Positions 1 to 12,000 of a DNA stretch of 23,510 nt are shown in pieces. Position 1 is the stretch's first letter; every line of letters begins with the position of its first letter. The DNA lies in the IMG/VR virus record IMGVR_UViG_3300031857_001431, positions 1 to 23,510 of that record; one strand, given 5' to 3'. Source of the DNA: a virus. The translations under genes and the position numbers were made by a program. The notes under the pieces are model-generated. The model worked only from the letters and a program-made list of their open reading frames with translations, searched no databases and was not told the DNA's origin.

Positions 1-2
1 AT

Positions 3-3000
3 ACCGACGACTGGGAATTTGTTGATTTTACCGCTGTATCATCATCCGCATTAAATTATACAAAGGGTATAACAAATTCAGGAATTGAAAACGGAACCAT
101 CACTTTTGAAGTTCCGTTAAATGCTCCAGATGTATTATACTATCAAAGTTTTACAGATCCTAATAGATTTGGTAGAATTATTATTACTAATATAGAAGAA
201 AACACTAAAATTGATGTAGAAAATGAAATTTTAGGTAAAGCAACCTATACCAGTAGCAACAACGTAGCTTTTAGTAATGGCATGATTGTTTATTTTATTG
301 GAAAAGTTTTTCCAGAAAAATATAGTAGTAATACGTCTAACAACAAATGGGTAGTTGAGGGTGTAGGAGAAAAAATATCTTTAACTAATGTTGCCGACCT
401 AATTGTGTCTACTACCTTCTCAGACACTGCCCCTGAGATATTATTTGATAATGGCGGTTTTGATACACAGCCATTTGACGATGCTAGCGCATATCCTGGA
501 AAGAAAGATTACATTACTATTAATCGTTCTAGCCTAGATTCAAACCCTTGGAGCCGATACAATCGTTGGTATCATCGAGCAGTTTTAGATTATGCCCATA
601 CTCTAAATAATTCTAATTTTGATGCTCCGGAAACAACTCGAGCAAAACGTCCAATTATTGAATTCAAACCTAATTTGCAGTTGTTTAATCATGGCTCAAT
701 TGCCAAAGCTGCTGTTGACTATGTTGATGATTTTACAACTGATGTATTTTCAGTTATTGAAGGCAGTACAGGTTATATTGTTGACGGTGAATATCTATTC
801 AATGGTGCAAGACTGTTAATAACCAACGATACCGACACGCTAGCTAACAATCAAATTTACATTGTAAATTTTATTACTCACAATAATGTTAAACAAATTA
901 GCCTAACTCGCGAATCTAATGTTGATACTCAGGCCGGAGACGGAGTATTAATACGTCGAGGTATAAAGAATAAAGGAGTAATGTATCATTTTAACGGAAT
1001 TGATTGGGTTCAGAGTCAATTAAAAACTGCAACAAATCAAGAACCGCTATTTGATATGTTTGATGATAACGAAGTTAGTTTTGGAGATGCTGAAACGTAT
1101 CCGGTTAGCTCGTTCGTAGGAACTCCTATTCTAAGTTATAAAATTGGTTCAGGACCAACGGATATTGAATTAGGATTTAGCATTAGCTATCTCAATATAG
1201 ATAATGTGGGTGATATACAATTTAATTTTAATATTGATGCAGATTCATTTAACTATAAACTTGACAACATTAATTACTCTAAAGAAATTTCAACAGGATA
1301 TTTGAAATTTAATAATGATGAAAGTTTTATTAATGCATGGAACACACTAGATTCTAATTATGTCCAACCAATAATTGACAGCGTAGATATTACAGAATCT
1401 ACAAACGAAATTACCACAACTATGGTTGATTGGAATTTGTTGGACGATAAGGACATCCGTAAAATACTAGTTTATCTTAACGGAGTACATGTTCGATCGG
1501 GTTTTACTAGAACCGCAGGTACATTTGTATTTGACAAACAATTTACAGTAGGTGATACGGTAGCAATTAAACTGTTTGCTGACATTGATCCCAACACAGG
1601 CTATTACGAAATTCCTTTGGGATTAGAAAAAAATCCCCTAAACGAAAAAATAAAAACATTTACTTTAGGACAGGCATCTGATCATTTAGCCACAGGATTA
1701 GAACTATTAGAAGACTTTACCGGAATATTTCCAGGATTGAATAATCTAAGAGATATTAGCGGTTATCAAACGTTAACAAGAAGATTTTTAAAACACTCAA
1801 GTCCATCTCCATTATCTATTGCACTATTATGTAATAAAGAAAATAATATTATAAAATCTATTCAGTATGCAAAAAAATCATACACTGATTTTAAAAATAA
1901 TTTTATTACTCTAGCATATGAAATATATTACGATCAAACTGCAAATGATTTTGTAGACTCTATTCTAGAAGAGATTAGTAGAACTCAAGATATCAACAGA
2001 CCCTTTGCTGGATCTGACATGATAGGTAGTGGTGCCCATACTACTATAAATTATACTGTTGAAGATACAGGAATTAAAACATTTGCTCTTTCAGAAAAAT
2101 TTGATCTAAAAAGCCTAAGCTCACGGGCAGTTTACGTTTACTTTAATAATCAGCAATTATTAGTAAATCGAGATTATGAATTTAATTCTACATTTGGATT
2201 TGTTAATTTAATGATTAATTTAACAGAAGGAGACGTAATTCAAATTAGAGAATATACTTCAACGGCTATTAATTTTATACCACCGACTCCAACTAAGTTG
2301 GGATTATATAAAAAATATACTCCCAGAAAATTTGTTGACGATACGTATGTGGACCCAAAAGAAGTAATTCAAGGACACGACGGAAGCATAACAATTGCCT
2401 ACGGCGATTTTAGAGATGACGTTTTATTAGAATTAGAAACTCGAATTTACAACAATATCAAACAAGAATATAACGAGTCTATAATCAACATCGATAATAT
2501 TCTAGGCGGATATTATGGAAATGCACTCTATGGAAAACCAGCATTAGATAAAATTATTTCTTCAGAATTTTTAAATTGGATTTCTGGAACAAATATTGAT
2601 TATGTAAACAATTTATATTTCGACAGTGAAAATAGTTTTACATATACCTATAGTAATATGGTAGATCCAACAGGCACTCAAAACTTGCCAGGATACTGGA
2701 AAGGTGTTTATAGTTGGTTTTACGATACATACAGGCCACACACAAATCCTTGGGAAATGTTAGGCTTTAGTGAAAAACCATTATGGTGGGAAACTGAATA
2801 CGGTCCTGCCCCGTATACAAGCAATAACCTAATTCTTTGGGAAGATCTTAGAGACGGTATTATTCGTCAAGGAGAAAGAGCAGGTACTAGAGATAGATAC
2901 AAGCGTCCATCGATCATGAGTCACATTCCTGTAGATGGCGATGGCAAATTGTTAAGTCCGTTAGATTCGGGATTGGCCGGTAATTTTTCTTTGATCAATA

Positions 3001-6000
3001 ATCAAGGAGCATTCAAAATAGGGGACGATGCGCCAGTTGAAGCAGCCTGGAGAACAAGTTCAGAGTGGCCGTTTGCAATAATTTCTGCTCTTGCCCTATT
3101 AAAACCTTTTGAATTTATTACTGATAATTTTAATAAATCATTTATATCAACTAACAAGCTAGGTCAGACAATAAATTTAAAAACTAATTTATTTTCTACT
3201 TTTAATGATTTTGTCTATGAGAATACAACAGACACTCCGGTTTCAGGATTAGTAGTTTATATTACAAACTATTTAAAAAGTACCGCTGCGTCAACAGCTA
3301 CCTTAGAAGATATTGTTGGAAACATAAATGTAAAATTATCTAACAGAATTTCTGGTTTTGTTGATCAGCAACAACAAAAATATATTTTAGATAGTAAAAA
3401 TCCTAGATCTACATCTAATAGTGTTTTTATTCCGCCAGAAAATTATGACATTATTTTTAACGTTAGTTCGCCAATTTTCAATTTATCCTATAGCGGAGTT
3501 ATTTTAGAAAAAGTTAATACCGGATGGAAAATTTCAGGATACGACAATTCGACTCCGTTGTTTTACTATTACCAGCCAACTGATTCTCAATCTGATCCTT
3601 TAATTTCGGTTGGCGGTCTAAGTGAAAATTTCTTAGATTGGACTGAAAACACATTCTACGGCAACGGTGTAATTTGCAGATTTAAAGATAAATTCTATAG
3701 ATGTCTTAGTAGCCATACGAGCTCAACTGAATTTTTAGAAAGCACAAACGGTTTAAATATTTGGAAACAACTACCGTCGTTGCCGTTAAATGGTGCAGTA
3801 GAAGCATTTAGAAGAAGAAATTTTAATAAATTAAAACTTAAAACTCTGTCATATGGTACTATATTAACCAGTATACAACAGGTAGTTGATTTCTTGTTAG
3901 GCTATCAAGAATATCTTAAATCTGTTGGATTTATATTTGACGGATATGATAGAAATTCTTCAACATCATTTGATTGGTATACTTCTGCTAAAGAATTTAT
4001 GTTCTGGTCTAAGCACAATTGGGCTGAAAATTCTTTACTTACACTTAGCCCTTCAGCAACTTACATAAAAATTAAATTTAATATCGGTGTAGTTGATAAC
4101 ATTTTAGACAGTTTCTATGATTACCAAGTTTTGAAAAATGACGGAAATCCTCTACAGCCTAGATTTATTAATGTTAATAGAGACTTTCAAGAAATCGTAG
4201 TATCTACTACAAATACTACAGACGGAATATATTTTTTAAGAATGCACTTCGTACTTAAAGAGCATGTAGTAGTATTTGATGATCGAACAGTGTTTAACGA
4301 CATACTCTATGACAAGCCAACTGGTTATCGTCAGGAACGAATTAAGAGTCGTGGATTCCGCACAGTTGACTGGGACGGTGATTACACCAGTCCTGGATTC
4401 TTGTTTGACAATGTTAATATTGATGTTTGGCAACCATTTACAGATTATAAATTAGGCGATATTGTTGCATATAAATCTTATAATTGGACCAGCAAAAAAA
4501 CTCAGTTGGGTTCTGCAGAATTTCAAGATGCGTTTTGGTCAAAATTAGATTCTACTCCTAGTAAATCGTTGGTGCCTAACTTTGATTATAAAATAAATCA
4601 GTTTAGCGACTATTACGAAGTGAACACCGACGGCGTTGGGTCTAGTCAACGAGATCTTGCAAGGCACGCAATTGGTTATCAGCAACGAGAATATTTGCAA
4701 AATATTGCAGAAGATGAAATTAGTCAGTTTAGAATATATCAAGGATTTATTAGAGAAAAAGGAACTGCAAATGCTATCGTTAAGGTATTTGACAAACTTA
4801 GCAGAACACAAGACGACAGCGTTGTATTAAAAGAAGAATGGGCATTTAAAATTGGAGAATTTGGAGGAACAAATCAGATAGATGATTTTGAATTTGAAAT
4901 TAAAAAAGATAATCTTGTAATAAATCCTCAACCGATACTATTAACTTACAGCACAAATTCATCTGTTGTTCTAGATCAATATTTAAGAATTAATTCTTCA
5001 AATTTTACAATCGCACCTACCCCGTTTACTACAGATTTAAATCGCACATCGTACTATGACGGAGTCACTAGATCTGCAGGATACGTGAATACAAATCATG
5101 TTGATTTTGTTGTAAGAACAATAGACGATATTGTAAATTTAAACATTGCAGATGTTTATGAAAATGCTCATATATGGATAACGTTTTATAATAATTCTTG
5201 GACAGTATTTCGATATAATCAAGAAGTTGCACTACGAGTAGAGTCTTTAATAAAGATAGATTCTAATGTAGAATTAACACTAAGTCGACTACACAATTTT
5301 AAAGTCGGCGATATTGTTGGTTTAAAATACATTGCTAATCTTACAGGCTTTTTTAAAATTACTGCAATTACAAATAAAACAATTACAGTAATTACTACTA
5401 GCACCAACGAACCTGAGATTGAAGATAGTACATCGGCAACTATTGGAATTTTTACAGTTGCAAGAAAAACAAATTATCAAGAGTTAGATCCGCAACAGGC
5501 CTCATTGTTATCTCTTTCAGCAAGGATTTGGGTAGATGCAAATGAATCCGATAAATGGGAAGTTATTGAAAAAACCAAACAGTATACTACCTACGAATTA
5601 AGTGAATACGGAATCACAACCCCTGTGGGCACTGGCACATCGGTAGTCTATATTGATAACCTAAAACAAATTGCCACAGGCATTCCGGGATCGGGTTATG
5701 TAATGATTTATACAACCAAGGCTTCTGGTGAAGTTATTGGCCTAAAACAAATTGTGCCACCGCCCGATGGATTTGAAACTGCGGTTGGAACATCGTTTGG
5801 AAAAGTATTAGCAGTTAGTCCGGATTACAAGTGGTTAGCTGTAGGATCTCCAAATGCCAGCGGAGTAAAGAGTGCATATCAAGGCGAATTGTATCAATAT
5901 AGAAGTTATCTTGCAGGCGAGATTGTGCTATATCAAGGAAAACTTTGGGAAGCCATTGATAACATTGATCTAGGTGACGGTAGTTCTATTAACTTTAACA

Positions 6001-9000
6001 GCGACGATTGGAAGCCAGCAACTATAGTTAACGCTAATCCTGCTGCCCGAGGCGACGGATTCACCGACCAGGGAATGATATCCTTGTACAAATACAGTCA
6101 AGGACAGTGGGAAATTGCCTACAGTTTTGTTAGTCCAAGACAAGCGGCCTACGAAGAATTTGGTTCAGCAATTACTATTGGTGTTTCTGGAACAACATAT
6201 TATATGGCAGTATCTGCTCTAGGGTCATTATGTGATCCTGCAGTAGGACCAAATACTGGTAAAGGAAGAATTTACCTTTATCAATACAACGGCACAGAGT
6301 GGAGACATTTAGAAAATACAAAGTACCTAGGAGTGTATCAACCATCACCCTTGGCATTTTATCCTGCTGGATCAATAGTATGGTCTAATGATAGTTTATG
6401 GGAAGCATTATACGACAACACCGGCGACGGCAGTTCGTTATCCTTAGAGTCAAGTGATTGGAAAAAATTAGATCCTATTTCTACGCAATGTTCGTTGCCA
6501 ACAAATATTGCAATGGATGATGACGGTTCTACCCTAGCAGAAGGATTACTAAGTTCAACGCAGTTAGCCGAATTAGTTAAAGAAGGCGATCAGTTTGGTT
6601 TTTCTCTTACTATGAGTAGAGACGGACGTTTATTAGTTGTTGGCGCACCAAATAGTGACGGTCAATATTTTGCCAATTACCGAGGCGACTGGAATGTTTA
6701 TCAAGAATATAAAGAAGGTGATGTTGTAAAATATCAAAACGGCTATCATAGATTAACCGACGCAACAACATCATCTATTACAAGTCTTGGACAATTTCCA
6801 GATGATGGATTACCTTGGTTAAATGTAGGAGATAGTGCATCTCCTTCTACGGGTAAAATTTACATCTACGAAAGAAATTCAAATGATTTGTACAGTCTAA
6901 CACAGACAATTACCGCTGATTCTTTAAGCGATATAAACGATACTACGAATTCTGGGATTATTGGATCGGGGGACCAATTTGGATTTGCCATCGATATTGA
7001 TGCATCGGGCACAACTATTGTAACAAGTAGTCCCTTAGCAGACATTAACAAACAGAATCAAGGAGCAGCATATGTTTTCAAACGGGATGCTACTCAATTT
7101 AGGCTAAAACAAAAATTACAAAGCTACGAATATTTTACAAACGAGTATTTTGGTTCTAGTGTTTCTATCAGTGCTGCAACTGAACGAATTGTAATTGGAG
7201 CAAAAAATGCCGGATATGCTGTTGATGCATATTTTACCGATGGTACAACATTTGATAGAAGAAGAACCTCGTTCTCTTCTTCTAGAGGATTTCCTGGACA
7301 AGTCTATGTGTATGAGAGAAAAGATCAGGGATATTTCTTAGTTGAAAAATTAGAGGCTGAGTTAGTTTCTGGAGAGTCGTTTGGCTATTCTATCGATTGT
7401 ACCAGTTCTGTAATTGTTGTAGGATCTCCTACCTATCAAGTAGAAGGTGTAGCAGTTGGTATGGTTAGACTGTTTAAAAAATCACCCGAAACAAATAGTT
7501 TCAATGTAATTTCTCAAGAAACACCTTTAGTAGATGTTGACTTGTTGCAAAATATTGAATTATATGATAATGTCAATAATAAAAAAATCACAGACCTTGA
7601 TGTTGTTGACGGTTTTAAACTTAAAATATTAGGAGTTGCTGAACAAGAAATTTCCTATAAAACAATTTACGATCCTGCAATATACATGTTGGGTACTGAC
7701 GACCAAGTAGTTGATGAATCACAACCGTGGTTTGAAAAAAATGTTGGAAAAATTTGGTGGGATTTAAGTACAGTTAAATTTATAAATTATGAGCAGGATG
7801 ATTTTTCCTATAGAATAGGAAACTGGAATTCTCAAGTAGAAGGCTCTTCAATTGATATCTACGAATGGGTAGAATCTGTACTATTGCCATCGGAGTGGAG
7901 TTTGCTTGCCGATACTGTAGAAGGATTAGTTGAAGGTATTTCCGGCCAACCAAAATTTGCTGACGATACAGTTTACAATACTAAGATTTTGTACAATCCA
8001 AACACAGGATTAACTACTGGAACATTGTATTACTATTGGGTTTCTTCAAAGACACTGCTCCCTGCTAATAATCCAAATAGACGAATTTCAGCATCAGCAA
8101 TTGAAGATTTTATTAATAACCCAATTGGGTCTGGAATTCCGTTTGTAGGGATATTAGGAACAGACAAATTTTTAGCCTATAATTTCCCAGCAGTTATTGG
8201 AACAGATACAGCACTGATAAATGTTGAATATACTAAAAATAAAAAACAATTAACACCAATTCATAGAGAGTATCAATTATTAACTAGCGGAGTTGCCGAC
8301 AGTCTGCCTTCTGAATACTTAGAAAAGAAATGGATTGACAGTTTAGTAGGATCAGACGAAGCTGGAAATGCAGTTCCTGATCCTAAATTGCCAGTTAAGA
8401 AACAACAAGGACTAAGTTTTAGGCCTCGACAAAGCATGTTTGTTAATAGAGATAAGGCATTAAAGATTGCAATTGACAATATTAATTCTGTACTAATAAC
8501 TAGACCTTTTGCTGACACGATTGATTTTAGTAATCTTAACAAATTTGATCCTATTCCTAGTGAAGTATTAAATCAATATGATTTAGCAGTGGATACCTAT
8601 ATTGATTTGGAACAAGTAGGAACAGTAAAAATTCGTCAGGCAGAATTTACCGCAAATATTATTAATGGTGAAATTGATACCATTGATATTTCAGATGCAG
8701 GGTTTGGATACCGAACAGCTCCTTATATTGAAATTCAAGGCGACGGAATTGGAGCAAAAGCATTCATTACTTTAAACGCACAAGGTAAAGTAAATTCTAT
8801 TACATTAACGTCTAAAGGAAAAAAATATACAACAGCTATCGTAAAAATTAGACCGTTCTCTGTGTTGGTGCGAAACGATTCTACATTAAACGGATTTTGG
8901 AGTATATATGCTTGGGATCAACAACGTAAGATTTTTTATCGTAGTAAATCTCAAGGATACGATACTACCATTTATTGGGAATTTATCGATTGGTGGAAAT

Positions 9001-12000
9001 TAGGATATTCTATAAATTCTAGAATTATTAAAGAAATTACTAATATATACCAAGAACCAACTCTAGATCTTTCTGTGGGTGATCTAATCAGAGTTAAAGA
9101 ATATGGCAATGGCGGATGGGTAATATTAGAAAAGACAATAGAAGGTGACGGAAATCTGCTTGGAAATTATAATTTAGTTGGTCGTCAAAATGGCACAATA
9201 CGGATTACCGATACTCTTTATAATCGGTTGATTAACAGCCTTGGTTATGACAATGTCGGTTCTTATGATGCAGCATTGTATGATTTACAACCAACTAAAG
9301 AATTACGAATTATTTTACAAGCAGCAAAAGAAAATATATTTGTTGATGACCTAAGAGTTGAATGGAACAATTTATTCTTCTCTTCGGTAAAATATGCGTT
9401 CTCTGAACAGACTTATATTGATTGGGCATTCAAGACAAGTTTCTTAAATGCAATTCATAATGTGGGCGATCTCGAACAGAAGACCAACTATAAAAACGAT
9501 AATTTAGAAAGTTTTCAACAATACATAGAAGAAGTAAAACCCTATAGAACCAGCATTAGAGAATACACTAGTCGATATACTAAAACTGAGTCTTCTAATT
9601 CAGCGGTATCTGATTTTGATCTACCACCTGCATATTCTGTTAGAGACGGTAAAATATTACCAGTAAATCAATATTATAATAGATTCAGTGAATATCCATG
9701 GAAGTCGTGGTTTGACAACAATGGATATTCTATAGTAGCAATTGAAGTTGCTAACGCAGGCGCTGACTATCGCACTCCGCCAACAGTATTAATTACAGGT
9801 AATGGTACTGGTGCTACGGCCCAAGCATTTATATCTAATGGTCGAGTGTCTGGAATTAGAGTTATTACTAATGGTAGTGGTTATACACAAACTCCAACAG
9901 TATCATTAGTAGGCGGCAACGGAACATCAATTAATATTGCTAGAGCTGTAGCAGTTCTTGGCGACACACCTGTTAGATCCTTTGATCTAACAATGAAGTT
10001 TGATAGAACAAATAAAATTGGTACTTATAATGATTTTGAATATTCACAAACTTTTATTGCTACGGGATATAGTTCAATATTTGATCTAAATTATGCTCCA
10101 ACTAGAGATAAAGGAAAAATTACAGTAGTTAAAAACAATCAGTTAGTAATTACCAATGAATATGAAATTAGTCTATATACTTCAACAATAGATACGTATG
10201 AATTATTAAAGGGTAAATTGAAATTTTTTACAAATCCAAATGCAGGGGACGTAATTGTAATTAACTATGAAAAAAATACTGAATTGTTTAATAGCATAGA
10301 TAGAATACGTAAATTTTATCAACCAACAGCCGGCATGAAAGGTAATGATCTTGGTCAATTAATGACCGGAGTTGACTTTGGCGGTGTACAGGTGCAAGGT
10401 ACAACTTTTGATGTTACTGGCGGGTGGGATGCTCTGCCATGGTTCACAGACAGTTGGGATAGTGTAGAATCTAGTAATGATTTTTATTATGTAGCAGATG
10501 GTAGCACAACATTTGTTGTCTTACCTTATACACCAGAAAACAACCAACCTATTTCGATCTATATTAAACGAGTTGGAGATCAACGTCCGATTAGAATTGA
10601 TGATCCTAATTATACTCCTAGCTGGGATTCTAGTGTAGCAACTAATCCCAACGCCGAAATGCCAACATTCGTTGGAGATGGATCTACAAATATAATTGAA
10701 GTCCATCGATATTTAAGTACCAATTCTGGAGATACACTAATCTTTAGAAAATTAGAAAGTGACGGTTCTGTTGTTATTAGTGATGTAAATTTATTAGATA
10801 CAAGAATTAGCGGCGGATCGTTATCGAACATTAATGGCGCATATGTAACTGCCGCTGGATTAACTCCAGAAGAAATAGTTATAGACGGAGAAAAATTTAT
10901 CAGTCCAGATCAAGTGCCGGCACCCGAAGAGAATATTCCAGGCCAAGTACTTGATAGTTTAAGTATCAAGGTATTTAATAAAACCAATCCGGGTGCAGCC
11001 CCAATACAAAATAATGTTATTATTGGAGATGGTGTCAGAACTAGATTTACAATAGGATTATCCATCTTTGAAGCAACGTCGGTAATGGTATATGTTAATA
11101 AAGTTAAACAAGAATATATTGGTGATAGTACTATAAATTACACCATAGATTTTGTTGAAAATGAAATTGAATTTAATCTAGCACCAGCGTTGGGAGATGT
11201 TATTGAAATTATTGCTGTGGGTATAGGCGGTATAGGATTACTAGATTATCAAGAATTTGTAGCAGACGGTGAAACTAACTTATTTTTAACCAAAGCTGCA
11301 TACGATCAAACATCAATAGTTTTAGTGACTGTAGACGGAGTAGCTATAGACGTTGGTTTTGTCAACAGTTCAGATTTTATTGATACTAAAAATAAAACAA
11401 TGATACAGTTCGGATTAACTCCTGCATTTAGACAAGTTGTAAAAATTATCTGTTTTGGTGCAGTCGAAGGTGCAGATTCGTTTAACTCTTCCTTTATTCG
11501 AATTAATCAACAAACAGTTCCGTATGATGGAAGTACTAGGACCATAGCATTAGATAATTTTGTTAATTTAGAACAATCGTCGGCAGCTGCCTCAATTATA
11601 GTCAACGTTAATGGTACATATCTTCAAGGAGTTGATACTACCTATATTGAATATGACGGTACTAATAACAATATATCAGTGGGTGTTGATCCTGCAGAAA
11701 CAATTGGAACTATTACTTCTGGAAATGTCAAAGTATACATTAATAATGTTCAACAACAATTTGTTATTGACTTTACCTATAACGGAAACAACAATTTAAT
11801 TAATATCCCTTCTTCAAATTTAGAATTAGGCGATATAATCAGAGTTGAAACTAACGTTAGATCAAAATATTCAATTGTTGATGGAAATATTATATTAGAT
11901 AATAGTGTTGATCTAGAGGTTAACGATGATATTCAAATAACATGGTTTAGCCAATATTCTACAATGAATATTATTTCAGACGAATACCAAGGCGGTAAAT

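Noticed and set aside
282-284. ATG at 282 as the start of the giant gene
   Set aside because: The same frame is open from base 3 to this ATG with similar coding character, and there is no Shine-Dalgarno sequence before it. It is an internal Met of a gene cut by the window edge.
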